46,006 bases of DNA from an uncultured Eubacteriales bacterium. Its GTDB lineage: Bacteria > Bacillota > Clostridia > Lachnospirales > Lachnospiraceae. Shown in pieces: positions 1 to 8,261 of this stretch; the stretch's first letter is position 1, and each line of letters opens with the position of its first letter. The translations under genes were made by a program, and so were the position numbers. The notes below the pieces were generated by a model. That model was not told the origin of the DNA. It worked only from the letters and a program-made list of their open reading frames with translations, and searched no databases. Location of the stretch: assembly GCA_900315305.1 (NCBI GenBank), contig OMYS01000009.1:1-46006 (forward strand), given 5' to 3'.

Positions 1-123
1 CGGCGGCGAACATCTGGCTTTGCCCGTCAGGGCTCAGGCTCAAGGAATTTTAGCTGTTGGTTTGGCAAAATCCAACCTCGGTGAATAATTCAGGTTAATG
101 TATCATCTCTTGAGAAACAACAA

Positions 124-153
124 GAAAACCGGGCCACACATGGTCCGGTTCTC
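124..153 (-). terminator. Hairpin terminator after the first small gene
   Basis: Arms ACCGGGCC (128-135) and GGTCCGGT (142-149) pair with one G-U, around a six-base loop. On the minus strand the stem is followed by TTTTCTTGTT. It lies about 55 bases past the stop of the gene ending at 206, so it probably ends that transcript. Confidence 0.6.
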
Positions 154-205
154 TTTCTGTTCAGGGACAGTTCAAAGCATCATCGAACACGCTCAGGCTC
201 TGCGA

Positions 206-460
206 TCACTCCTCGTCGTAAATAAATCTGGAAAATGAAACGCCGTTGCCCTTCTTGTCGCCATCTGTATAACGGCTGTGAATATTGAGGATATCGGTCA
301 TGATCCGATAATAATCGTCCTCGTCGGCTCCGACATCAATGAACTTTCTGTCATCCGTAATGCTGACTGACTTGATTCCCTCGATCTGCTTGGCCTCGGA
401 GAGAATGCCCTCCGCCTGTTCTTCTGTCAACTGCTTTGCAAATGCATATCTTCTGCGCAT
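206..460 (-). CDS. Small HMA-like fold protein without the metal-binding cysteines
   Basis: This encodes 84 residues. I chose the ATG at 460 because GAGGTGG sits just upstream; an in-frame TTG at 481 is less likely. The pattern of a helix, then IEGIKSVSITDD, then FIDVGADEDDYY resembles the beta-alpha-beta core of heavy-metal-associated domains. The CxxC metal site is missing (there is no cysteine), so copper transport or chaperoning should not be assumed. The acidic C-terminus (FIYDEE) is unexplained. It is followed by a terminator and stands alone. The function is unknown and the fold assignment is inference. Confidence 0.6.
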   Translation of the reverse strand: MRRRYAFAKQLTEEQAEGILSEAKQIEGIKSVSITDDRKFIDVGADEDDYYRIMTDILNIHSRYTDGDKKGNGVSFSRFIYDEE

Positions 461-580
461 GAATGCCACCTCGAAATACAAAATTTTACCGGCTCATGAA
501 ACAGGCCGGGACTGATTGTATTTCTTATTGTAATCCGTGGGACGGAAAAGTCAATTCGAACCTCTATCGTTCGGGGCAAC

Positions 581-907
581 TCACTTCCAGCCCTTCCTCT
601 TCCAGGAGAAGCCACACCAGCGATTCTTCCTTTCGCGCCGCACAATCCGGCTGACCCTCTGATCGCCAAGTGCCGCCTCCGGAATATCCGCAAGAAATGC
701 ATTTCCTGCGGACTGGCCGATTGCCTTCGCGTAATCCGCTGCCTTTGTTCCGATATCCCCGAGCTGCGCAAGTGAGCTCCTGATCGAGTCCTTCGCAGCG
801 CTGACTGCGCTGCGCACATGCGCCTGAAGACGGCTCCCGGCCTCCTTCAGTGCTGTCTTTTCTTCTTTCTTCTGATCTTTATTCTTCTTTTTCCGCGTAT
901 TACTCAT
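581..907 (-). CDS. Small basic hypothetical protein
   Basis: Start chosen at the ATG at 907 (MSNTRKKK), giving 108 residues; the longer frame to 934 has no better ribosome site. Residues 4-25 are strongly lysine-rich. A middle helical stretch (about 27-75) is rich in alanine, serine and glutamine with regular charge spacing and could be amphipathic. The C-terminus is again basic and ends in tryptophan and lysine. No domain is recognised. It lies between two other small minus-strand genes. Basic ends around a helical centre would suit a nucleic-acid-binding or membrane-surface protein, but that is speculation. Confidence 0.45.
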   Translation of the reverse strand: MSNTRKKKNKDQKKEEKTALKEAGSRLQAHVRSAVSAAKDSIRSSLAQLGDIGTKAADYAKAIGQSAGNAFLADIPEAALGDQRVSRIVRRERKNRWCGFSWKRKGWK

Positions 908-1015
908 GCGATCTATCCATCTCCCGACGTGCACGCCCCAGGCGGAGAACGTGAAGTGTTTCCCGTTCAGGTGCGCATACTATGATCACCATATAGTCCG
1001 GATCAGAATCCCTTC

Positions 1016-1273
1016 TCATCCGATCCAGTAAGTCCCGGCGCAGCAGGAGCCGGGCACCGTCGGCATCGGAAGAACCGGATTGTACCGCCGCATTGCATAC
1101 AGCGACTCTTCGGCTGTCTTCATCCGCTGATTGATAAGGTAGGCTGTCTCATTGTAATAGTCGTCTTCATCGCCACGCGACGCGCGCGGGCCGTATTTTT
1201 CAAGTCCGTATAATGCGCCGGACGCGGCTTTCATCTGATTGCTGCACTCTCTGATGTATGTCCGTTCACTCAT
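1016..1273 (-). CDS. Small hypothetical protein with DEDDYYNE motif
   Basis: The ATG at 1273 has a strong AGGAGG nine bases upstream and is preferred over the upstream start at 1297, giving 85 residues. The protein looks all-helical (MSERTYIRECSNQ, then KAASGALYGLEKYG, then NETAYLINQRMKTAEESLYAMRR) and ends in a short tail, SCCAGTYWIG, with adjacent cysteines. I do not recognise a family. The RightEnd of the IS element lies about 75 bases upstream of its ribosome site, so its original promoter may have been displaced. Confidence 0.6.
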   Translation of the reverse strand: MSERTYIRECSNQMKAASGALYGLEKYGPRASRGDEDDYYNETAYLINQRMKTAEESLYAMRRYNPVLPMPTVPGSCCAGTYWIG

Positions 1274-1375
1274 TTTGCTGCACCTCCTGTTCCTCAAAAT
1301 ATGTCCGCAAATTCATTCTGGACAAATTTATCATACATCATGGATGAGTGACATGCAATAATCGTCTGTGTGAAC

Positions 1376-1530
1376 TACCCCGACTTATAGAAGTCGGAGC
1401 TTCCTGCTTCAACCACTACTGCGTTGGCTGCGGTCTTCGCAGCACAGCGTCTTACACAATGTCCACAGGCGTGTCTGTTCGGGCTATTCCATCCCTACCA
1501 TACTTTTATTCAGGTTGTTTCCGATGATTC
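1376..1530 (-). ncRNA. Probable omega-RNA (TnpB guide RNA) scaffold
   Basis: From the 3' end of tnpB to the element's right end the minus strand is GC-rich and highly foldable. One short hairpin is GCTGCGAAGACCGCAGC near 1430, and the last one is CCGACTT/AAGTCGG at 1380-1397. In IS605-type elements this region is transcribed as the guide RNA of TnpB, with about 16-20 bases of flanking DNA as guide. The guide here would come from roughly 1352-1375. The 5' boundary inside tnpB is a guess. Confidence 0.6.
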
Positions 1531-2655
1531 ATTCAGAATGCGCAGTCCCTCACGCAGAATGTTGATCGCAGCATTCTGGTCACGGTTCATAGTGAGACCG
1601 CACTGGCATGTCAGCGTACGGATTTTCAGATTCCTCATTTCCCGATGCCGTCTGCCGCACTGGTGGCACAGCTGCGATGACGGAAAGTACCGGTCTACTT
1701 TTACGAAATATTTGTTTCTGTCCGCCAGCTTATATTCGAGCATGCAGAGAAACATCCCGTATCCGTTATCCATTGTGGCCTTCCCGTTGCCGAATCTGCG
1801 ATTGGCCATGGCACGCATGTTGAGGCTTTCCACACAGACGACATCGTACTGATTGGCTATCTCAGTCGAGCGTTTGTGCAGGTGATCGAGTCTCTGATGC
1901 GCAATGTGCCGGTGGATCCTGTTGACCTTCCGGAGCTGTTTCAAATAATTACTGGATTTCTTCTCCAGCCTCCGGGATCCCTGCATACGGGACAGCCTGT
2001 GCTGTGCCCGGGCCAGCTTGCGCTGGCTCTCACGATAATATTTGTGGTTCGATCCAATGTGTCCGGTGCTGTCTGTATACAGACCGTCGGAAGCATAATC
2101 GAGTCCAACCGCATTTGTCCGGTCAGCAATATAGGAACTGACCGGTTCTTCAAATGCAAACAGCACAGAAACATAATAGGTTCCGTCTGACTCCTGTGAG
2201 ATTGTCGCTGACTTCAGCACCCAGCCATTGCCGGGCCTCCGGTGGATCACGGCTCTGACATATCCGATTTTGGGCAGACGGATACTGCGGTCGGATAAAG
2301 CAATCGTGCCGTGCTGATTATTGGTGGTATACGACCGGCGGCTGTGTTTTGCGGACTTGTACCTTGGAAACCGGTTCTTCTTTCTGCGGGATTTACTGAA
2401 ACGGTTTCTGAAGGCGGCCTGCAGATTGAGCTGGACATTTGCCAGAGCCAGGCTGTCCACCTCTTTCAGGAACGGATACTCTTTTTTGTACATGGCAGGC
2501 GTAACCGCTGCAAACTTTCCCGCAGACCGGTAGCTCTCAATCTTGTCGGAAAGCATGAGGTTCCATACCTTCCGGCAGCAGCCGAAGGTTCTGACAAACA
2601 TAACTGCCTGTTCAGTTGTCGGGTACAGTCTGTACCGAATTGCCCTGTCTGCCAT
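1510..2655 (-). CDS. tnpB: RNA-guided nuclease TnpB of the IS200/IS605 element
   Basis: The start MADRAIRYRLYPT at 2655 matches the usual TnpB N-terminus and gives 381 residues, normal for the family. The RuvC-like catalytic acids are all visible: Asp in GLDYASDG, Glu in VCVESLNM and Asp in MNRDQNAA. A zinc ribbon lies between the last two (CHQCGRRH ... CQCG). Known family members cut DNA next to a transposon-adjacent motif, guided by RNA made from the element's right end, which helps the element to be retained. The gene overlaps the 3' end of tnpA by 44 bases and shares its direction, which suggests translational coupling. There is no sign of inactivation. Confidence 0.93.
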   Translation of the reverse strand: MADRAIRYRLYPTTEQAVMFVRTFGCCRKVWNLMLSDKIESYRSAGKFAAVTPAMYKKEYPFLKEVDSLALANVQLNLQAAFRNRFSKSRRKKNRFPRYKSAKHSRRSYTTNNQHGTIALSDRSIRLPKIGYVRAVIHRRPGNGWVLKSATISQESDGTYYVSVLFAFEEPVSSYIADRTNAVGLDYASDGLYTDSTGHIGSNHKYYRESQRKLARAQHRLSRMQGSRRLEKKSSNYLKQLRKVNRIHRHIAHQRLDHLHKRSTEIANQYDVVCVESLNMRAMANRRFGNGKATMDNGYGMFLCMLEYKLADRNKYFVKVDRYFPSSQLCHQCGRRHREMRNLKIRTLTCQCGLTMNRDQNAAINILREGLRILNESSETT

Positions 2656-3052
2656 TTTTCTTCCCCTGTGACTGAATATACTGCCTGATGACATCAGCGG
2701 TCACGCCACCCGTCGTAAGAAGACAGAAGCTCTGTGACCAGAACATTTCCTTCCACAAAGATTTCCGGATCGCAGGAAATTCCTTCTTGATCAGTCTGCT
2801 GCTTGCGGATTTATAGGCGTTGATGAACCTGCTGATCTCCGTGTTGGGCTGTCCCCGGAACAGGATGTGGACATGGTCTGTGTCATGATTCCATTCTTCC
2901 AGCGTTATGTTATAATCAGGAGCAATCCGCCCAAAGATTTCTCTCAGGCGGTCGGAGATCAGATTATCAATAACCTTTTTCCGGTATTTCACACACATGA
3001 TCAGATGATAATGCAGAATGAATACCGAGTGATTATTCGTATCAAATTGCAT
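2612..3052 (-). CDS. tnpA: IS200-like single-strand transposase TnpA
   Basis: The product has 146 residues, typical for a Y1 HUH transposase. The metal-binding His-x-His is in DHVHILF, the N-terminal strand is HYHLIMCVKYR, and the nucleophilic tyrosine is in IRQYIQSQ near residue 125. These enzymes excise and insert single-stranded DNA by recognising subterminal hairpins. The C-terminal tail past the tyrosine helix (GKKNGRQGNS) is encoded by DNA shared with the start of tnpB. The gene appears complete, so with tnpB it forms an autonomous element. Confidence 0.93.
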   Translation of the reverse strand: MQFDTNNHSVFILHYHLIMCVKYRKKVIDNLISDRLREIFGRIAPDYNITLEEWNHDTDHVHILFRGQPNTEISRFINAYKSASSRLIKKEFPAIRKSLWKEMFWSQSFCLLTTGGVTADVIRQYIQSQGKKNGRQGNSVQTVPDN

Positions 3053-3129
3053 GATATTTATTAGCCTCTATATTATGACGACTGATTCATGTTTTTATGA
3101 TAGTACAAGAAAGAACGGAAGTCAAGAGA

Positions 3130-3570
3130 ATGCCGTGTACCGAGTACAGCAAACATGAGGTACACGCAGAAAGAAATAAAATTGTCAGTGCTCTTCTTTC
3201 CGTATTTGGAATATTCATCATTGCTTCGGCATTGGCCATCTTCCCAAGCGACAGCAGCTGGGGAAGCATCTATTCGATATTTGGCAGCATCATGCTTCTG
3301 ATCGGAATCGCCCAGCATTTAAAGGCAGTCCAGCAGAAGCGAAGCCTGCGAGCGATGATTCTCTGCGGACTGATCGCTGTTCTGGTTGCATTTTTCAGCT
3401 TATCAGACTTTGTTGCGGTGAAAGAATTCGGGCAAGTACCGAGGTTCTCTTATGAAAAAGATTATGGCGAAACTGCGAACGGAGAAAAAGTGGTTGTGTA
3501 CAAAACCTTGTTTTTCACAGCAGTTCAGAAAAATCCGGGAGAAGAAACAGAATCCATCACAATGAAATGA
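3130..3570 (+). CDS. Small membrane protein of unknown function
   Basis: The start at 3130 (MPCTEYSKH) has GGAAG nine bases upstream. An ATG at 3097 lies in the IS end and lacks a ribosome site. The product of about 146 residues has three hydrophobic segments: about residues 18-38 (VSALLSVFGIFIIASALAIF), 45-62 (GSIYSIFGSIMLLIGIA) and 76-95 (MILCGLIAVLVAFFSL). A polar C-terminal tail (FSYEKDYGETANGEKVVVYK) probably faces outside. No family was recognised. The IS left end abuts the coding region, so the native promoter was probably removed or replaced. Confidence 0.6.
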   Translation: MPCTEYSKHEVHAERNKIVSALLSVFGIFIIASALAIFPSDSSWGSIYSIFGSIMLLIGIAQHLKAVQQKRSLRAMILCGLIAVLVAFFSLSDFVAVKEFGQVPRFSYEKDYGETANGEKVVVYKTLFFTAVQKNPGEETESITMK

Positions 3571-3628
3571 ATGCCTTCATACATTTTTCATTCATGTATC
3601 AACACTTCATCAATCCTTGAAATTCCTC

Positions 3629-3669
3629 TTGCATATACCGTTTCAACTGTATATACTGTATATATACAG
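3629..3669 (+). promoter_or_regulatory. Promoter with overlapping palindromic operator for the GntR-ABC operon
   Basis: TTGCAT (3629-3634) and TATACT (3652-3657) are 17 bases apart. A near-perfect palindrome, CTGTATATACTG followed by TATATATACAG (3647-3669), covers the -10 box. YtrA-type GntR repressors bind such TGTATA...TATACA sites in their own promoter, so autorepression is likely. Confidence 0.7.
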
Positions 3670-3680
3670 AGAGGCCAGAT

Positions 3681-4058
3681 ATGGACATTTTGATCGATCA
3701 TTACAGCCGGGTCCCGATCTACGAACAGATCGAGATTCAAATCAAAACACAGATTATGGATGGAACGCTGCAGGCGGATGATCCTCTTCCCTCCATTCGC
3801 AGTCTTGCAAAGGACCTGAGGATCAGCGTCATCACGACAACACGTGCCTATGACGATCTGGAGCGCGATGGATTCTTATATAAGATCCCCGGGAAAGGAT
3901 GCTACGTATCCAGAAAAAATCATGATCTGGTGCGCGAAGGCGCTCTGAATGAAATCAGGCAAAAAATGGAGGAAATCCGCACACTGGCGGCATCTGCCGG
4001 ACTTGATCGGGATACCATCAGCAATACATGGAATGAAATCTGGGAGGACAAGGGATGA
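3681..4058 (+). CDS. GntR family transcriptional regulator, YtrA subfamily
   Basis: This is a short GntR protein of 125 residues. A winged helix fills residues 10-75 (VPIYEQIEIQIKTQIMDG, then LPSIRSLAKDLRISVITTTRAYDDLERDGF), followed by a short helical dimerisation tail and no ligand-binding domain, which is the YtrA layout. It overlaps the downstream ABC ATPase gene by four bases (ATGA), so the regulator and its transporter are one operon. A palindrome over the -10 box is the likely operator. In known YtrA systems the repressor responds to cell-wall-active antibiotics or membrane stress; that inducer is assumed by analogy only. Confidence 0.88.
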   Translation: MDILIDHYSRVPIYEQIEIQIKTQIMDGTLQADDPLPSIRSLAKDLRISVITTTRAYDDLERDGFLYKIPGKGCYVSRKNHDLVREGALNEIRQKMEEIRTLAASAGLDRDTISNTWNEIWEDKG

Positions 4059-4900
4059 ATGCAATTGAAATAAAAAATGTCAGCAAATCATATCCCGGCT
4101 TCGATCTAAGTCATATCAGTTTTGATCTGCCGTCCGGGATGATCGTCGGTCTGATCGGCGAAAACGGAGCCGGCAAGACAACGCTGATTAAAATGATTCT
4201 CGGCATGACTCGGAAGGATTCCGGCTCTATCGAGGTACTTGGCCATTCTGACCTGCATGCTGATCCCGCGGCACGCGAGGACATTGGCGTCGTCATGGAT
4301 GATGTGAAGCTGCCTCCGGCAATGAATGCCACAGAAATTGGGAAAATGCTGAGCCTCATTTACCATCACTGGGACCAGACCGCCTACGAAGATTTTCTTT
4401 CTCTTCTCCGGGTACCGAAAAACAAAAAGTTCAAGGATCTCTCGAGGGGAAATAAAATGAAGCTCGGAATTGCCTGTGCGCTCTCTCATCAACCGAAGCT
4501 GTTAATTCTCGATGAGGCGACCTCCGGACTTGATCCGGTAGTCCGCGACCAGATCCTCGATCTGCTTCTTGATTTCACACGCGACGAAAACCATTCCATT
4601 CTCATGAGTTCACACATCGTCAGCGACCTCGAAAAAGCCTGCGATTATATTGCATTTCTTCACGAGGGCCAGCTGCTTCTGTTCGATCAGAAGGACAGTC
4701 TTCTCGAGATGTACGGAAAGATCGCCTGCACAAAGAAACAATTTGCGCAGATCGATCCTTCTGCAGTCGTCGGGAAGAGAGAGACCGCTTTCGGAATCGA
4801 ATGCATCGTCAAAAAGGATCTGGTGCCTCATGATATGAATATTCAGCCAGTTGATCTGGAAGAGCTGTTCGTCATGATGGTGAAAGGAGAAAACCAATGA
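4055..4900 (+). CDS. ABC transporter ATP-binding protein, YtrB/BcrA-like
   Basis: The 281-residue ATPase has Walker A GENGAGKTT (about residues 35-43), signature LSRGNKMKL (near 128-136; the usual Ser-Gly-Gly is Ser-Arg-Gly), Walker B LLILDEATSGLDP (about 149-161) and an H-loop SSHIVSD. This degenerate signature is common in ABC-2 exporters of the YtrB/BcrA type. It overlaps both neighbours by four bases and should pair with the permease at 4897. Such pairs often act in drug or peptide resistance. The substrate is not known from the sequence. Confidence 0.9.
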   Translation: MNAIEIKNVSKSYPGFDLSHISFDLPSGMIVGLIGENGAGKTTLIKMILGMTRKDSGSIEVLGHSDLHADPAAREDIGVVMDDVKLPPAMNATEIGKMLSLIYHHWDQTAYEDFLSLLRVPKNKKFKDLSRGNKMKLGIACALSHQPKLLILDEATSGLDPVVRDQILDLLLDFTRDENHSILMSSHIVSDLEKACDYIAFLHEGQLLLFDQKDSLLEMYGKIACTKKQFAQIDPSAVVGKRETAFGIECIVKKDLVPHDMNIQPVDLEELFVMMVKGENQ

Positions 4901-5526
4901 AGGGTCTTCTATATAAAGATATGCTGATGCTGCTCCGGCAGTACCGGAATTTTGTTTTCATTTTCCTTGTCTTCCTGATCGTCGGCGTCATCCCGGGAAA
5001 TGAAAGCTACTTCAATATTTATGCCATTTTCCTGCTCAGCGTGTTTTCACTCTCATCCCTCCGTGCGGATGAGATGTCCGGATGGAACCGGTATTGCGAT
5101 ATTCTCCCGCTCTCGGGAAAGACAGTTGTCACGTCCTATTATGTCGAAAATTACAGCCTGCTCACTCTTGGCGTGCTTCTCTATCTGATTCTCTCGCTGA
5201 TCATTCGCCTGACAACAGGATACAATTCTGATTTTCTGAGCATTGCACTGATCATGACCTGCTTTTCATTTCTCATCTCAGCCATCTCCATTCCTCTGAC
5301 GCTCAAATTCGGGTCAGCAAAGGGGCCGGTTGTCCAGATGATCCTGATCGGAGTAATTGTATTCATAGGGCTGCTGATTATCAACAATGGCAATCAGCTC
5401 ATCACCTTCATCAGCGGGATGAACCGGGCCGCCATCAGTCTTGCCTGCCTTGCCGTCACGCTGCTTCTCGTACTTATTTCCTGGAAGATTTCAGTCCACA
5501 TCTACAATTCTCAGGAACGGGCATGA
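4897..5526 (+). CDS. ABC-2 type permease
   Basis: The 209-residue protein has about six hydrophobic helices, including residues 17-34 (NFVFIFLVFLIVGVIPG), 37-52, 87-104 (LLTLGVLLYLILSLIIRL), 113-133, 145-163 (MILIGVIVFIGLLIINN) and 180-199. A cytoplasmic MSGWNRYCDILPLSGKTV segment is typical of ABC2_membrane_5-type permeases. It is translationally coupled to the ATPase and, with the GntR protein, completes a three-gene self-regulated exporter operon. It ends 35 bases from the convergent sdaAB, with no clear terminator between them. Confidence 0.85.
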   Translation: MKGLLYKDMLMLLRQYRNFVFIFLVFLIVGVIPGNESYFNIYAIFLLSVFSLSSLRADEMSGWNRYCDILPLSGKTVVTSYYVENYSLLTLGVLLYLILSLIIRLTTGYNSDFLSIALIMTCFSFLISAISIPLTLKFGSAKGPVVQMILIGVIVFIGLLIINNGNQLITFISGMNRAAISLACLAVTLLLVLISWKISVHIYNSQERA

Positions 5527-5561
5527 TACACACGTGATTTGCGTTTGAAATGCCAACGATT

Positions 5562-6233
5562 TCACGCCTCGTCCGTCATCCCGAGATATGTCACCTTCTC
5601 GACGCCCTCGAGGTGCTCGAGCCAGCGGATGCCGTCCTGCGGTACCTCCTGGTCACACTCGAGGACCATGACGGCGTCGCGGCCGCGGCCGTTCCGATAG
5701 AGCTGCATGGACGCGATGTTGACCATCTTGTGCTCGAGCATGCTGGTCACCTCGGCCACATGGCCCGGCTGATCGAGGTTGTGGACAATAAGCGTCGGGC
5801 AGTCACCGCTGAAATTCGTCGTGATTCCGTCAATTGAGTTGATGCAGATCTGCCCGCCTCCGATAGACGAGGCCGTGACGTCGAGCTTCCGCCCACTCTT
5901 TCCAAGAAGGCAGAGCTTCACGGAATTCGGGTGCGCGTCGCTTCCGAGATCTATCCCTGCAAATGAAAATTCCATCCCGCTTTTTGCTGCCCAGGCAAAG
6001 CTGTCCGGGATCCGCTCGTCATCGACAGCAAAGCCGAGAAGCCCCGCGACGAGCGCGCGGTCGGTTCCATGTCCCTTTCCGGTCGCGAGAAATGATCCGT
6101 GCAGGTAGATGTCCGCGCGGGCGACCGCCTCGCCGAGAAGTCTCCGGCAGACATTGCCGATGCGGACCGCTCCCGCCGTGTGAGAGCTCGACGGGCCGAC
6201 CATCACGGGCCCGATAATATCAAACAGGTTCAT
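5562..6233 (-). CDS. sdaAB: L-serine dehydratase, iron-sulfur type, beta subunit
   Basis: The 223-residue protein starts with the family hallmark MNLFDIIGPVMVGPSSSHTA and ends in an ACT domain (from about residue 150: LIVHNLDQPGHVAEVTSMLE). With the alpha subunit it forms the 4Fe-4S enzyme converting L-serine to pyruvate and ammonium. The usual neighbour sdaAA is not adjacent but about 2.4 kb upstream on the same strand, with an ammonium transporter between. A purine-rich ribosome site (GAGGAGAGGAG) precedes the ATG, and a CCCACGG/CCGTGGG hairpin (6257-6275) sits just upstream of it. Confidence 0.95.
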   Translation of the reverse strand: MNLFDIIGPVMVGPSSSHTAGAVRIGNVCRRLLGEAVARADIYLHGSFLATGKGHGTDRALVAGLLGFAVDDERIPDSFAWAAKSGMEFSFAGIDLGSDAHPNSVKLCLLGKSGRKLDVTASSIGGGQICINSIDGITTNFSGDCPTLIVHNLDQPGHVAEVTSMLEHKMVNIASMQLYRNGRGRDAVMVLECDQEVPQDGIRWLEHLEGVEKVTYLGMTDEA

Positions 6234-6332
6234 GCTCTTCTCCTCTCCTCACTGCTCCCACGGCAAGCCCGTGGGGGGCCTTAATGCCATGCGTGGCTTG
6301 TAATCTTCTTAAATCATTTTATAACGCACAAG

Positions 6333-6360
6333 ATCTCCCTCCGGATTTCCGGAGGGAGAT
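6333..6360. terminator. Perfect 13-bp hairpin between amt and sdaAB
   Basis: ATCTCCCTCCGGA (6333-6345), a TT loop and TCCGGAGGGAGAT (6348-6360) form a perfect stem. No long T-tract follows on the minus strand, so termination would be weak or partial. It lies in the 273-base gap between amt and sdaAB, where I see no gene. It may be a processing or attenuation site that lets sdaAB be expressed separately. Confidence 0.5.
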
Positions 6361-6506
6361 AAACCAGACGTTTCAATCATGCCCACCTTTAGAACAAGCC
6401 GCTCACCTGAAGCTGCGACGAGTTATACGTCAGTTTTCGCTCAACGTCTGTTCCGACAGACCTTACGTTTATTACTGTACCGCAGGCCTTCCGCCAAGGC
6501 AAGCAA

Positions 6507-8261
6507 TCACTCGACGTCGGCGAGCGCCTTCGCGTCCTCCTCGCCCGTTCTGACCTTCACGACGTGAAGCACCGGATAGACGAAGATCTTGCCATCGCCG
6601 ATGTGACCTGTATAGAGGACCTTTTTCGCCGTCTCGATGACGTCATCGACCGGGATCTTCGAGATAATGACCTCGACCTTGACCTTCGGAAGGAGCGTCG
6701 AGTCGACGATCGCGCCGCGGTAGCGCTCATTTGAGCCTCTCTGGATGCCGGAGCCCATGACCTGCGTCATCGTCATGCCCGTCACGCCGAGCTCATTCAG
6801 CGCGCGCTTCAGCTCGTCAAACTTAGACAGGCGGCAGATGATCGAGACCTTGTGGATCGGCGTATCCGGCATGCCGTACGTCTTTGTCTCTTCCTTTCTC
6901 ACCTTGACAGCCGCGTTGATCTGCGCCGGGGTTGCATTTTCGTAAGAATCCTCACCGAGGTCGGTGTTCTCATTTGCCTCAACGCCCATATCCGTGACAT
7001 CTGTGATCGCGAAGCCGGAATATGCCGACGCGAGACCGTGCTCGTGAATGTCGAGACCGTCGATTTCGACCTGTGCCGGAACGCGGAGACCGATCGTCTT
7101 GTCAATCAGCTTGAAAATGAGGAACATCACGGCCAGTGTGTAGGCGAGCACGGACACGAAGCCGAGCGCCTGAACACCGAGCTGATGGAAGCCGCCGCCG
7201 TAGAACAGGCCCTTGCCGACGCCGTCAGCACCGGTAGAGAACAGGCCGACTGCAATCGTGCCCCAGATGCCGTTCACGCAGTGGACGGAAACAGCGCCGA
7301 CCGGGTCATCGATTTTCGCGACATTATCGAAAAATTCGACACTGAAGACAACGAGGAAGCCGGCAACGAGACCGATGAAAAATGCACCGACCGGCGAGAC
7401 GCAGTCGCATGGAGCCGTGATCGCGACGAGGCCCGCGAGAGCCGCGTTGAATGTCATCGAGACATCCGGCTTGCCATAGCGGAACCAGGTGAAGATCATC
7501 GCCACGACGGTCGAGACCGCTGCCGCAAGGTTCGTGTTCATGAAGACAAGGCTCGCTGTCTCCGCTGCCGCGTCAGAGTTCATCGCGACGGTGGACGCGC
7601 CGTTGAAGCCGAACCAGCAGAACCAGAGAATGAAGACACCGAGTGCACACGCCGTCATGTTGTGGCCGGGAATCGCTCTCGCCTTGCCGTCCTTCCCGTA
7701 TTTGCCAATACGGGGACCAAGCATCGCGGCACCGAGGCACGCGATCGAGCCGCCGACCATGTGGACGCAGGTACTTCCGGCGAAATCATGGAAGCCGAGA
7801 TTGTAGAGCCAGCCGCCACCCCAGATCCAGTGGCCGCTGACCGGATAGACGAGCAGTGAGATCGCCGCCGAATATACGCAGTATGCCTTGAAGTTCGTGC
7901 GCTCTGCCATGGAGCCGGACACAATCGTCGCGGCCGTCGCGCAGAACACGGTCTGGAAAATGACGTACGCAAGAAGCGGCATCGTCTGCGGAACCACGCT
8001 GTTTGACTCGGTGTAGCTGCCGAGGATCAGCGGATCAAACCGGCCGATCACCGGTCCCAGTCCTCCAAACATAAGTCCGAAGCCAACCAGCCAGAAGCAC
8101 GGTGTTCCGATACAGAAATCCATCATGTTCTTCATCAGAATATTTCCCGTGTTCTTCGCTCTCGTGAGGCCTGCTTCGCAGAGTGCGAATCCTGCCTGCA
8201 TAAAATACACCAGTGCGGAACCAAGCAGGACCCAGATAACAGTTGTCATTTCAAATTTCAT
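6507..8261 (-). CDS. amt: Ammonium transporter fused to a PII signalling domain
   Basis: The start at 8261 (MKFEMTTVIW) follows AGGAGGGGCT. The 584-residue product has about 11 membrane helices over residues 5-400, with the two pore histidines in GSTCVHMVGG and VHCVNGIWG. After a linker of about 75 acidic residues comes a complete PII (GlnK/GlnB) domain at about 475-580. The PII T-loop reads ERYRGAIVDSTLLPKVKVEV. The Tyr-51 uridylylation site of enteric GlnB is replaced, while the earlier tyrosine and the B-loop GDGKIFVYPV are kept. The fused PII probably gates the channel by binding ADP/ATP/2-oxoglutarate rather than by covalent modification. The gene lies between sdaAA and sdaAB. Confidence 0.95.
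   Translation of the reverse strand: MKFEMTTVIWVLLGSALVYFMQAGFALCEAGLTRAKNTGNILMKNMMDFCIGTPCFWLVGFGLMFGGLGPVIGRFDPLILGSYTESNSVVPQTMPLLAYVIFQTVFCATAATIVSGSMAERTNFKAYCVYSAAISLLVYPVSGHWIWGGGWLYNLGFHDFAGSTCVHMVGGSIACLGAAMLGPRIGKYGKDGKARAIPGHNMTACALGVFILWFCWFGFNGASTVAMNSDAAAETASLVFMNTNLAAAVSTVVAMIFTWFRYGKPDVSMTFNAALAGLVAITAPCDCVSPVGAFFIGLVAGFLVVFSVEFFDNVAKIDDPVGAVSVHCVNGIWGTIAVGLFSTGADGVGKGLFYGGGFHQLGVQALGFVSVLAYTLAVMFLIFKLIDKTIGLRVPAQVEIDGLDIHEHGLASAYSGFAITDVTDMGVEANENTDLGEDSYENATPAQINAAVKVRKEETKTYGMPDTPIHKVSIICRLSKFDELKRALNELGVTGMTMTQVMGSGIQRGSNERYRGAIVDSTLLPKVKVEVIISKIPVDDVIETAKKVLYTGHIGDGKIFVYPVLHVVKVRTGEEDAKALADVE

Larger units (their letters stand above)
1370..3095 (-). mobile_element. IS200/IS605 family element with tnpA and tnpB
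   Basis: The element carries a Y1 HUH transposase (tnpA), overlapping tnpB, and a right end with the typical subterminal hairpin: CCGACTT (1380-1386), loop ATAG, AAGTCGG (1391-1397). The left end lies upstream of tnpA, in about 3055-3095, where ATGA...TCAT can form a weak imperfect hairpin. Such elements have no inverted repeats and make no target duplication, so exact ends cannot be fixed from one copy; I place them within about 10-20 bases. Both proteins look intact. The left end reaches the start of the plus-strand gene at 3130. Confidence 0.85.

Noticed and set aside
2..88. Open frame running in from the window start, ending GLAKSNLGE then stop
   Set aside because: Only 28 codons are visible and no family is recognised, so I cannot tell a gene end from chance.
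427..819. 130-codon minus-strand frame
   Set aside because: It overlaps two better supported small genes in other frames and is Arg-rich noise.
6852..7859. Plus-strand open frame of 335 codons
   Set aside because: It is antisense to the conserved amt gene and has the same charged, non-protein-like composition.
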